From the NCBI GenBank assembly GCA_034698045.1, contig JAQGAU010000721.1:1-24555 (forward strand): a stretch of 24,555 nucleotides of DNA, given 5' to 3'. The position numbers were made by a program, and so were the translations under genes. This DNA comes from Paramacrobiotus richtersi (Eukaryota > Tardigrada > Eutardigrada > Parachela > Macrobiotidae). Position 1 is the stretch's first letter; each line of letters begins with the position of its first letter. The notes under the pieces were generated by a model, which saw only the letters and a program-made list of their open reading frames with translations, did not search any database and was not told the origin of the DNA. Shown here piece after piece: positions 19,201-23,540 of this stretch.

Positions 19201-21570
19201 GATTCCGGAGAATGTTACGGTGGGAACCGGCTTGGGAGTGTTCGAAGCGGTGCATGAAGATGATCGGCAGACTATGTTGTATCGGTTGGCCAGTGGGGAT
19301 CCATTCAATCAGTTCTTCATCCATCCTGAAAGGTCCGTTAAGTACAATTAAGTTTTATGAATGTTACGGAAAAAGTCAATTAGCAACCTTGAAAAGCACG
19401 TCGGCAACACAACGAAAAACAGGACCTACACCACAATAATCCGCATACTTCTGATACTTTACTAAGAAGTTGTATTGTGGTCGTTATGTAGTTTTTATCG
19501 TGATGTGTTGGTTAAACCAATTTTCGCTGACTAACAAGTAGGGCATACCAAATACAGGCATCTATAACGTTCCATTGATTTGATTTGATTTTGGCTTTGC
19601 TGGAAATTTGGCAGTTTGAATTGCTCAGCTGCAACTACGTTCCAGATAGCGAGTGTAATTTAAAGAAGTACTGTTAGCCATTTATCGCAGTTTCATAAAT
19701 TCTGATGTTCTGCAGCGGTGCGCTACGGACTGAAGCATCACTGGATCGCGAATGCCGGGACAGTTACAATTTGACCATAATGGTCTCCGATTCAACTGGA
19801 CAAGTAAGAGCGTAATTCGTATCAATGTTCCTTGTTATGACTATATTTGCGCCTTTCAGTTTTGCTCCTTGGCGGTATACATCCAAATCCTCGATGTCAA
19901 CGACAACGCTCCCGAAGTGATCAACATGCTACCGGTGGTCGCTAATGTGGGATGCAATGAGGGAAATATCGACATTGTGCGCTTGATAGTAAGTATGACA
20001 AACACTGGTTTGGCGGTTATGTGCTATTCGAATACATAAAAAAAATGGTTTAATAAAAGCATTTCAGAATTTAGTTGACTGCTGTAACTTGTGAGAGAGC
20101 TTTGGATGACCCGCATTTGTGGCACTGTTCCACGATACCAGCCGTATTCTTACTATACGCGCTGAACTCTTTACGCTGCATTATTATCACTCCCTTTAGG
20201 CTTTCGATCGCGATCTGGCATCCAATGCGGCCCTGTCTTTCAAACTGGATTCCCAGCAGTAAGAACAAACACTAAGACTAGCATTTTCCTTGACATTCAT
20301 TCTGTAACATTTCCGTTACGGTATAGAGAATTTAAAGTCTCTCCAGCCGGAGTTCTCACCCTGATACGCCCGCTACCTCCCTCACCAACTGTCCATTTCG
20401 TTCCGGTTGCTATTTATGACGCAGGCATGCCCAGTCTAACAACCACAATCACCGTGACCATTAACGTTCTGTGCCCGAATAATGCCGCTGCGGGAACATT
20501 ACCAGCCTTCGAACAGCAGTACTACAGCGTGGGATTACGGGAAAACAGTCCGGCTGGCTCGGAGATCGCTAGAGTGACGGTAAGCATCATAATCGAAACA
20601 CTGGGTTTGCGCGAACGTGGTCTGAGTTGATCCGAAGTGGGCTTCGTTGTCCTGTGCCTGTGAGAGTGCTACGCGATGATTACGCTAGCTAATAAACATT
20701 TTTACGATACGTTTCACGAACAACGTTAAAATCGTTTATATCAAGCTAAAAACCGAAACATTACCGGTACGAGTATCAAAGTACCTATGTGAAACTGACG
20801 GTTCATTTGTTAATAGCATCGATAATTCGATAACAACACCTTTTCAGGCTCGCTTTCCCGACAGCCTTGCCAATAAAGGTTACATCCTCAAATCAGGAAA
20901 TGCTAACTGGTTTGCTGTTGATGAGCAAACCGGGGCAATCCGATCAAGAATTCCATTGGATGCTGAAGGAAATGTGTCGCTGTCCGACACTACACTGGTG
21001 ATCGGCACCCTGAACGACTACCGAACAGTACCAGAAGCTTATACCACAGTATTCATCAACATTCTTGTGAGTTTGTTATACGAAAACTCTTAGTCGGACG
21101 TTGAAGATATGTGATCGTAGGATGAAAACGATGAATCTCCGGTGTTCGATAGTCATTCTTCGGTGAATGTACCCGCAGCAGTGGCACCAAATACCGCGGT
21201 GATGCGAGTTCGTGCGCAAGACCATGATAGAACGGTAGAAAAAAGGATTCTAAAAACTCCCAATAAAAAAATGAACATGATTTTTTTCGTACTAGTACCC
21301 GAATAATGTGGTCGCGGAGTATCACATTCGGAACGATTTATCAGCATTCTTCCGAATGGAACCATCGGGTGAGCTGATTGTTTCCAACGCCATACAGTCG
21401 TTAAGAGGACAAACGTTACCGGTAGGTTGTGCCACGAAGTGTTTTCATTCTTGCCGAAACTATGTTGATTTACGCATATTCATTCCTGGTTGCAGGTGGT
21501 TATTGTGGCTGTTGATGGAGGCATACCAAGAAAAACCAGCAGTGTCACTGTTCCGCTGACCGTAGTGTGA
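2666..21570 (+). CDS. giant multi-cadherin-repeat protein, 50 exons, 5' end incomplete
   Basis: The spliced product is a large extracellular cadherin-superfamily protein of about 2,710 visible residues. Residues 1 to about 112 are Ser/Thr/Asn/Pro-rich; 25 cadherin repeats then run to the stop. Hallmarks seen include SPLDRE, DTNDNAPV, DVNDNTPVF, DENDESPVF, many F-x-I/V-D strands followed by SG-x-I/L, and A-x-D motifs. All exon joins keep one frame and use GT-AG sites. Repeats alternate between two types distinguished by cysteine register and intron positions. No EGF, laminin-G, transmembrane or catenin-binding tail is seen before the TGA at 21568-21570, so the product may be secreted, or an alternative 3' exon may exist. 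Exon 1 starts at a phase-1 acceptor, so at least one upstream exon with the signal peptide is missing. It cannot be assigned to Fat, Dachsous or another named family. Exon coordinates are in the segment entries below. Confidence 0.9.
3073..3606 (+). other. cadherin intron 1
   Basis: AT-rich intron from GTAAGA to TCACAG. It contains a 10-bp perfect stem at 3113-3122 and 3131-3140 (TTTCTACAAT with its complement, 8-base loop). Nothing else is recognised. Confidence 0.7.
3903..3928. repeat. 26-bp perfect palindrome over the acceptor of exon 3
   Basis: Half-site AAAAAAGCAAAAT followed immediately by its exact complement. Its right half is the polypyrimidine tract (GCTTTTTT) directly before the AG at 3929-3930 that opens exon 3. 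In the pre-mRNA this could fold into a hairpin covering the acceptor. Confidence 0.8.
4288..4788 (+). other. cadherin intron 4
   Basis: AT-rich intron from GTAAGG to TTGGCAG. Its 3' part holds a copy of a dispersed repeat (4638-4733) that marks the left edge of the region duplicated downstream at about 22410. Confidence 0.7.
4638..4733 (+). repeat. dispersed short repeat, copy A
   Basis: Shares a core of the form GTCGATGNARCGTAGTGNAGTGGC and a tail like AGTAATACAATC with copies at 5618-5742, 22416-22519 and 23451-23540. The core has a weak resemblance to a tRNA A-box, so a degenerate SINE is possible. Confidence 0.45.
4789..5154 (+). CDS. cadherin exon 5: rest of repeat 2, first half of repeat 3
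   Basis: Opens with MFYIDSTSGELTTAAPL, the strand just before the usual LDRE position, which is degenerate here. It continues through VIAKDAGYNSLRSSAML to TIHVACPND, where repeat 2 ends in its second cysteine. A proline-rich loop (AHVPAPPLHVPPPF) leads to SQC, the cysteine that opens repeat 3. Repeat 3 continues with VTYQLLSAERTPFLSVDEM. The exon ends in phase 2 at GATGAG, before GTATCA. Intron phases on both sides are 2, making it a symmetrical exon that could be duplicated without breaking frame. A decayed copy lies at 22610-22867. Confidence 0.85.
5155..5856 (+). other. cadherin intron 5
   Basis: About 700 bp. It contains copy B of the dispersed repeat and an (AAT)n stretch near 5512. The whole intron is matched, with much divergence, by 22868 to about 23500 downstream. 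Confidence 0.7.
5618..5742 (+). repeat. dispersed short repeat, copy B
   Basis: Same core as copy A (TATCGATGCAACGTAGTACA then GTGGC), with the tail CTTTAACCTAATACAATC. It lies at the right edge of the region duplicated downstream. Confidence 0.45.
5857..7279 (+). CDS. cadherin exons 6-9: repeats 3-4 and start of repeat 5
   Basis: Exons are 5857-5941, 6006-6185, 6243-6289 and 6905-7279. For exon 7 two in-frame acceptors exist (6006 and 6021). I chose 6006 because it places a cysteine second after the intron (ACSGQ), as in the later type B repeats. Repeat 3 ends at VPVPAPPQGPPIVF with only a remnant of the calcium motif (SDN). Repeat 4 is type A: AYVFMAQCGLG, FRVDPRTGDLFV, then TIRVLCPQ, a proline-rich loop, and PQCPVRP opening repeat 5. 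Calcium ligands are largely missing. Exon 9 is GC-rich and long. The exon ends in phase 2 at AATC before GTAAGT. Confidence 0.85.
6290..6904 (+). other. cadherin intron 8
   Basis: About 615 bp. Positions 6340-6560 are a low-complexity run of TAATGTAATA-like units. The remainder has no recognisable feature. Confidence 0.65.
6340..6560. repeat. TA-rich low-complexity tract
   Basis: Irregular repetition of ATAATGTAATA-like units over about 220 bp within intron 8, a degenerate microsatellite. Confidence 0.65.
7280..7768 (+). other. cadherin intron 9
   Basis: T-rich intron from GTAAGT to TTTCCAG, with long T tracts around 7560-7630. The minus-strand ORF at 7020-7499 runs across the exon-intron border and is a shadow. 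No feature is recognised. Confidence 0.65.
7769..9401 (+). CDS. cadherin exons 10-11: repeats 5-6 and start of repeat 7
   Basis: Exons are 7769-8053 and 9120-9401. Repeat 5 ends with VRATDLATGLTC, then TIRFPVQSTPPSC opens repeat 6. Here two type B repeats (5 and 6) adjoin, breaking the A/B alternation. Repeat 6 ends in TSDSMTNHYCDVYINIF without the usual intron before the cysteine. The linker to repeat 7 is TFTPPAF, with no DxNDN. Repeat 7 starts as type A with YRFSVSCLSEGTLVGVV. Both introns are phase 2. The large inverted repeat lies between the two exons. Confidence 0.85.
8054..9119 (+). other. cadherin intron 10, hosting a fold-back element
   Basis: About 1.07 kb. Positions 8130-8300 are an AT-rich TAATAAATAATA-like tract. 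Most of the rest is the inverted repeat at 8413-9055. The acceptor TTTTTCAG at 9112-9119 follows about 60 bp after the element. Confidence 0.75.
8413..9055. mobile_element. fold-back element: near-perfect inverted repeat with arms of about 310-320 bp
   Basis: The left arm (8413 to about 8730) matches the reverse complement of the right arm (about 8737-9055), with only a few bases at the centre near 8734. From about 8490 inward the arms differ at only a handful of bases in more than 200 by eye. The outer 75-80 bp are clearly more divergent. There is no coding capacity beyond mirror ORFs. It resembles a fold-back transposon or an almost fully palindromic MITE. A transcript of the intron would form a hairpin of about 300 bp. 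Exact termini and target duplication were not resolved. Confidence 0.75.
9402..9743 (+). other. cadherin intron 11
   Basis: T-rich intron from GTATGT to TCTCCAG, with two imperfect direct copies of a segment around GGTCATGT...TTTTTATGCAG near 9525 and 9552. No other feature is seen. Confidence 0.6.
9744..10751 (+). CDS. cadherin exons 12-14: rest of repeat 7, repeat 8
   Basis: Exons are 9744-9981, 10497-10582 and 10655-10751. Exon 12 begins AFVIGRERGEIRSRALLTAP and its acceptor CTCCAG was fixed by the phase-2 junction. Repeat 7 ends YITAACIPLVCPQMV, with its closing cysteine and the cysteine opening repeat 8 only five residues apart. Repeat 8 (VTVQIPEDAPVGTVVGRIL) is type B with the 0-2-0 intron set: after GRILP, before SGLVSLAEPLPF, and after ITEQTGQ. 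LDRE and AxD motifs are lost. Neighbouring introns 12 and 14 are AT-rich and otherwise featureless. Confidence 0.83.
9982..10496 (+). other. cadherin intron 12
   Basis: AT-rich. Positions 10060-10290 form a low-complexity tract of ATTTTATTTATT and AATAAAATA runs. No gene or element is recognised. Confidence 0.6.
10752..11264 (+). other. cadherin intron 14
   Basis: About 510 bp, from GTAATA to TTTACAG. Nothing is recognised in it. Confidence 0.6.
11265..12147 (+). CDS. cadherin exons 15-17: end of repeat 8, repeat 9, start of repeat 10
   Basis: Exons are 11265-11387, 11460-11533 and 11916-12147. Exon 15 opens with DCNVTVNVV, the G-strand cysteine of repeat 8. Its linker RRPDLPEF has no DxNDN. 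Repeat 9 is type A: YYFIQSCYPNSPVIGRVT, then phase 0, phase 2, IFAIDPVSGEIRYIG, and EIPVCPIRCPSMV, where the closing cysteine and the opening cysteine of repeat 10 are only four residues apart. Exon 17 ends in phase 0 at the usual type B position after GTVVIRLL. The next intron carries the antisense nested gene. Confidence 0.83.
11534..11915 (+). other. cadherin intron 16
   Basis: About 380 bp, AT-rich, from GTTAGC to TTGACAG. No feature is recognised. Confidence 0.6.
12386..12649 (-). CDS. nested gene for an 87-residue basic low-complexity protein
   Basis: Read from ATG at 12649 to TAG at 12386. The N-terminal half contains an imperfect tandem motif: DFHARQLNP (residues 9-17) and DLRARQMNP (27-35). 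The C-terminal half is low-complexity, rich in Lys, Gly, Ala, Pro and Glu, with GGHGGHGGK near the end (73-81). There is no signal peptide or membrane segment. The open frame continues 31 codons upstream of this ATG, but a good acceptor (CTTCCAATCAG) lies one base before it, so I take the ATG as the start after a 5'UTR intron. The charge and disorder suggest a nuclear or nucleic-acid-binding role, but that is only inference. The family is not recognised; it could be lineage-specific or a retained retrocopy. Confidence 0.65.
   Translation of the reverse strand: MDHDKAARDFHARQLNPCDSAFKAVQDLRARQMNPNNELFRGEKPEGGAQKPAENAAGKDKEKAPAKEHGPKGGHGGHGGKSGKAGK
12651..12771 (-). other. probable 5'UTR intron of the nested gene
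   Basis: On the minus strand a donor CTGCAG|GTAGGA (exon edge at 12772) pairs with the acceptor CCAATCAG (12651-12652) immediately before the start codon. The 121-bp length is typical of introns here. The predicted upstream leader (12772 to about 12915) contains no ATG, consistent with untranslated sequence. Confidence 0.5.
12945..12950 (-). promoter_or_regulatory. TATA-like box of the nested gene
   Basis: TATATA on the minus strand in the context CCGTATATAGGTCG. A start of transcription about 30 bp downstream, near 12920, would give a leader of roughly 150 nt before the donor at 12771. This is the only TATA-like motif seen close upstream of the small gene. Confidence 0.4.
13260..14002 (+). 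CDS. cadherin exons 18-21: repeat 10 and most of repeat 11
   Basis: Exons are 13260-13354, 13392-13638, 13710-13795 and 13909-14002. The intron between exons 18 and 19 is only 37 bp but necessary, because reading through meets TAA at once. Repeat 10 has an extra cysteine (GICSG) and ends SAANGQSCAINVQINVS. Repeat 11 opens with RRRSVPGCPAP. Repeats 10, 11 and 12 are three type B repeats in a row. Repeat 11 shows the standard intron set: phase 0 after GTLVSR, phase 2 before GSLAVSKPLTQLP, and phase 0 after RLDVTR. Both repeats lack LDRE and DxNDN. Confidence 0.83.
14085..15203 (+). CDS. cadherin exons 22-25: repeats 11-13, start of repeat 14
   Basis: Exons are 14085-14296, 14498-14585, 14643-14815 and 14871-15203. 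Exon 22 opens FCDTIVVVTL, closing repeat 11; IRCASAS opens repeat 12. Exon 24 opens FCDTTLLLTIP and continues to NRPPVF, a linker with one Asn left of the calcium motif. Repeat 13 is type A (LVADCGPSNSLVGLV), then FFTIDQLGGIRTRG, then FRGPQCLLPPRCPQPV. The donor of exon 24 is uncertain: only GA|GTCCGT at 14815 keeps the frame and the FxID strand, while the stronger-looking GTATTC at 14820 would not. Exon 25 ends in phase 2 after VFSVDTA. Confidence 0.78.
15452..16383 (+). CDS. cadherin exons 26-28: rest of repeat 14, repeat 15, first half of repeat 16
   Basis: Exons are 15452-15736, 15945-16185 and 16298-16383. Repeat 14 ends NANLFCDITVQIQI with no intron before the cysteine, followed by the linker PSDSSFPRF. 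Repeat 15 (type A) has VEIPCGNAVPSCLGVL and TGEVCLRG, that is, two extra cysteines that could form a second pair, then TVTFLPCRRPPVCSPQ. Repeat 16 begins with TSAINEGDPTDTPVQQVL, then AQDLDANDAVTYSIVSG, where acidic calcium-ligand motifs reappear after the degenerate middle of the protein. Confidence 0.83.
16457..16984 (+). CDS. cadherin exons 29-33: tiny exons of repeat 16 and first half of repeat 17
   Basis: Exons are 16457-16497 (41 nt), 16565-16611 (47), 16676-16709 (34), 16775-16788 (14) and 16848-16984. Together they read SGMIVLKRVLDREV, ASSYRLTTIARDLSGM, SCEVIVEVSVI, DTNDN, then APVFINEPYDWTVPCGQ. The 14-nt microexon carries the DTNDN calcium motif; it is flanked by TTTGACAG and GTGAGT. 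Its length is not a multiple of three and skipping it would shift the frame. Repeat 17 is a canonical type A repeat with VSAMDADIGINSRITYSV. Confidence 0.82.
17043..17687 (+). CDS. cadherin exons 34-37: rest of repeat 17, repeat 18
   Basis: Exons are 17043-17286, 17342-17418, 17491-17581 and 17640-17687. Exon 34 reads PLRVDGLTGEIHTGPGL, then FVVFASDSGSP, then RITVNCPLFNPFICSASRV at the 17/18 border. Repeat 18 opens LRIPENIPVESTITRIL with the type B intron pattern 0-2-0, has FDRESG in place of LDRE, and ends after the intron with ECQTNLSIEITDENDQ. The calcium motif DENDQ is intact. The spacing between C and C at the border is eight residues. Confidence 0.85.
17782..18744 (+). CDS. cadherin exons 38-40: repeat 19, repeat 20, start of repeat 21
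   Basis: Exons are 17782-18260, 18320-18410 and 18613-18744. Exon 38 is the largest and holds all of repeat 19: PPRFSQPSYTFTTTCGYTG, VSATDIDLDLNAAVSYTL, VIASDAGIPPLTSTATV, then IFVQC and, after a spacer, PSFGCPGNV opening repeat 20. Repeat 20 has the canonical SGRLIVNTPLDREV and LTVRISNRLGQ, then the phase-0 intron and NCDVPVRVNVVDVNDNTPVF. Repeat 21 starts YQFSVNCPPG. This part of the protein has the best-preserved calcium sites. Confidence 0.87.
18820..19988 (+). CDS. cadherin exons 41-44: repeats 21-22, start of repeat 23
   Basis: Exons are 18820-18878, 18937-19332, 19716-19803 and 19860-19988. Repeat 21 has ATDLDTGINAMISYTL, FFAIDVSSGVITL and ITLNSNC; a long Pro/Thr-rich spacer leads to PPPRCIGLMG opening repeat 22. 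Repeat 22 has LQIPENVTVGTGLGV, SGALRTEASLDREC, SDSTGQ, then FCSLAVYIQILDVNDNAPEV. Its LDRE is followed by an extra cysteine. The donor of exon 42 (GAAAG|GTCCGT) resembles the unusual donor of exon 24. Repeat 23 begins type A with ANVGCNEGNIDIVRLI. Confidence 0.86.
19333..19715 (+). other. cadherin intron 42
   Basis: About 380 bp from GTCCGT to TCTGCAG. No feature is recognised. Confidence 0.6.
20200..21570 (+). CDS. cadherin exons 45-50: repeats 23-25 and stop
   Basis: Exons are 20200-20258, 20327-20579, 20848-21066, 21121-21234, 21296-21421 and 21496-21570. Repeat 23 has AFDRDLASNAALSFKL and closes VTINVLCPNNAA. Repeat 24 (QYYSVGLRENSPAGSEIA) has FAVDEQTGAIRSRIPLD and the linker NILDENDESPVF, and contains no cysteine. 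Repeat 25 has VRAQDHDRT, FFRMEPSGELIV, VVIVAVDGGIPRKT, then VTVPLTVV and TGA. It too has no cysteine. The last repeat is complete but no membrane anchor follows. A GTA|GTGTGA or ACC|GTAGTG donor just before the stop could splice in frame to the ORF at 21736, but this is unproven. Confidence 0.83.
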
Positions 21571-21735
21571 ATTCTAGAACGTTTTTCTGTAGAGATTTAT
21601 TTGTTTGTATAAAGGCCGACTTCATCGCGATTAATATTTGCAGAGAAGCATGTCCGAAACAAAACGCAACTGAAGAGATACAGTACAAGTGCATAATAAT
21701 TATAGGCAACTAGTCTTCGTAATGCGAAACTCAGC

Positions 21736-21990
21736 ATGATGGCGGAGAAAACAACTTACGCTTATTTGTCGAGTGCTAGTCAAGTACTTGTCGGTGAGTT
21801 TGCTTTGCAAATATCGTATGACCTTTCTGTCGCCCAAGAAAAGGAAAAAACAGCGACAGCGATACGTCTGCAATTGCCGGCCAATATCTCTGACATGCTA
21901 ACGCACATCGGTCGCAGTATTGTCCGGAAGACCGGAAATATCTCTACTAAAGTTGAGTATACAGTGCAGTTTACGGAACTACCGTACTAG
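21736..21990 (+). CDS. 84-codon ORF after the cadherin stop: alternative 3' exon or small gene
   Basis: ATG at 21736 (and 21739) to TAG at 21990. The frame is open upstream to an acceptor-like TTATAG before 21707, giving 10 more codons. It reads MMAEKTTYAYLSSASQ near the start and VEYTVQFTELPY at the end. Composition looks coding, but it has no signal peptide or membrane helix and no family is recognised. It could be a separate intronless gene, a downstream cadherin exon reached by splicing from just before the TGA (the phase fits), or untranslated sequence. A good internal donor (GTCG|GTGAGT at 21793) complicates the picture. Confidence 0.35.
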   Translation: MMAEKTTYAYLSSASQVLVGEFALQISYDLSVAQEKEKTATAIRLQLPANISDMLTHIGRSIVRKTGNISTKVEYTVQFTELPY

Positions 21991-22199
21991 CGTTAAACGT
22001 CGAAAGAGCAAGCAAAAGCTGCATTCATTACTTCCAGCTTCTACACGTGGGAACGCCTCCTCCGACTAATTACGATCTGACCACAAACAGCAAAGTAGAC
22101 TATCAGAAGTCGGGTATTTTATACTAGTAAGCCACTGTTTTCCCCTACTGATGACAACGGTCTTATATTTTATAAGTTGCTGAATAATGAACGTTGTTC

Positions 22200-22205
22200 A
22201 ATAAA
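22200..22205 (+). terminator. polyadenylation signal AATAAA
   Basis: AATAAA is followed 40-85 bp later by GT-rich sequence (GTGTTATTGC, GTGTGTATAATC, GTTGTGTAC). It is the first good signal after the cadherin stop at 21570, so it probably ends the cadherin transcript or the small ORF's transcript. Confidence 0.5.
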
Positions 22206-22415
22206 ATGAGTTTTCGTACAATTTAATTGCTGCTGTAAACTGATCTTGTGTTATTGCAAGTGTGTATAATCTCCCTGCGTTGTGTACTTATTGGCAAAAC
22301 GTAAATTTTGAACATATTTGCAAATTAATAATCTTAACTGGTAACATTGCCGAAGTCTGCCGCCAGTGAAATTACAAGTAGAAATCTATAGTTACAGTTA
22401 ACCTGGTGCGATATC
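22206..22415. other. spacer after the polyadenylation signal
   Basis: AT-rich with the GT-rich downstream element noted above. No gene is seen. Confidence 0.5.
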
Positions 22416-22519
22416 GGTACAGCAGCCCAAGCACCCATTGAATGTCGATCAGCGTAGTGCAGTGGCTTTTGTGATTTTTAAGATTGCTTGAATTCGCACT
22501 TTAACTGAACACAATTACG
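22416..22519 (+). repeat. dispersed short repeat, copy C
   Basis: Same core as copies A and B (ATGTCGATCAGCGTAGTGCA, then GTGGC) and the tail CTTTAACTGAACACAATTAC. It marks the left edge of the duplicated, decayed cadherin segment. Confidence 0.45.
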
Positions 22520-22609
22520 AACGAAAGTTTTGTACTTTTTTTGCGAGAAACAGTTTTATTAGTAGAACTGTTTTTTTCACCATTAATTGCATGTCTCTTG
22601 AGATAAGCA

Positions 22610-22867
22610 CCGCTGCCACAGGCCGCAACCCGGAGTGTTCGTTGTGATCATCAAGGATGCCGCTTACAATTCCCTGCGCAGCAGCCACATGTTGAACCAT
22701 CCAGTAATGTCGGTAAGGTATCGGTTACTGTGACACCGGAACGGACGCCATTTCTCAGCATGTATTTCAATGCCGCAACAAGGAGTTGTGCGGCGGAATG
22801 GAATACCGGTGACATAGTACGTACCAGTGGAACGGACGCCATTTCTGAGTGCGGATGAGATTACAAG
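22610..22867 (+). pseudogene. decayed copy of cadherin exon 5
   Basis: The segment is recognisable as exon 5. Residues such as VIIKDAAYNSLRSSHML match VIAKDAGYNSLRSSAML of the real exon in frame. A deletion then removes the proline-rich loop and both border cysteines and rejoins near the MPVTYQLL position, where the Ser codon TCA has become TGA (22731-22733). A second, overlapping partial copy of the exon end follows: the 16 bases AACGGACGCCATTTCT occur twice, near 22741 and 22831. Intron-like sequence homologous to intron 5 continues after it. It cannot encode a repeat and is best called a pseudogene fragment produced by segmental duplication. Confidence 0.75.
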
Positions 22868-23143
22868 GTACTAGAGAATAGTGCGTTTTGTAATGCTGTT
22901 GTTTTTTTTTGTCTGGCACTATTAAAGGCTTTTCATCTGTTTGAAAAACTACAAACCTGAAATGAGCCTTTAATTTGCATGCCAACGGCGGAGTTGAGAA
23001 TCATCCCAATTACGTTTTTTTGGTATATAAAAGGTCATTCTTTCTTCTGATTCGTGATCCTTGTACTGTTGCCGTGTACGTGGCGACACTTGGCTAGGCA
23101 AATTTTGAATAATTTCAGCCGTTTCTTTTGCTGATTTGATGTA

Positions 23144-23167
23144 ACTTACATCATGTATGATGTAAGT
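23144..23167. repeat. short inverted repeat
   Basis: Stem ACTTACATCAT with its exact complement and a two-base GT centre. It lies inside the decayed intron copy and looks like an insertion relative to the source intron. Confidence 0.6.
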
Positions 23168-23423
23168 AATCATTTCTTTTTCTGCTTTTCCGTCGAGGCT
23201 ACAACCGCAATACGCGATTATAATAATAATACAACAATAATAATAATGTACAGTTATACGCCTGTTATAAGGGTCTCACAAGTCAAACTAAGTTAACTAA
23301 CAATCGATTACTTACCATGGACCGCATATTTAACATTGCAATGTTCAGTGATCTTGATCAGTTCTTTTAATTTCATTATTTACATTGCTAATGCGACATT
23401 GGTGATGCACCTCTTGCATGCAG

Positions 23424-23449
23424 TAAATAAAATAAATAAATAAATAAAA
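23424..23449. repeat. AATA microsatellite
   Basis: A run of AATA units directly before copy D of the dispersed repeat. Confidence 0.8.
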
Positions 23450-23450
23450 A

Positions 23451-23540
23451 TGCATTCACTGTCGATGCAGCGTAGCACGGTGACGCTAACAGGGAAATGG
23501 CTGCCTGCGGTTTCGAGCGACCAATGCGCTAACACGGCAC
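23451..23540 (+). repeat. dispersed short repeat, copy D, tRNA-like
   Basis: Same core as copies A-C (CACTGTCGATGCAGCGTAGC). This copy has an A-box-like TAGCACGGTGA at 23473 and a B-box-like GGTTTCGAGCGACC at 23509-23522, 36 bases apart. That would fit a tRNA-derived SINE, but spacing is shorter than in a tRNA and the A-rich tract lies on the wrong side for a plus-strand SINE. Confidence 0.35.

Larger units (their letters stand above)
22868..23450. other. decayed copy of cadherin intron 5 and spacer
   Basis: Segments match 5155-5600 with substitutions and gaps: a T-run then GTCT, ACTACAAAC...GAAA.GAGCCTTT, CAGC.GTTTCTT, CCGTC..GG, and the ATAATAATAAT tract followed by TACAG. A 10-bp-stem hairpin (23144-23167) lies where the source intron has none. 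An (AATA)n tract sits at 23424-23449. Confidence 0.6.

Noticed and set aside
22515-22842. Minus-strand ORFs across the pseudo-exon
   Set aside because: They are complements of the decayed cadherin copy and have no independent support.
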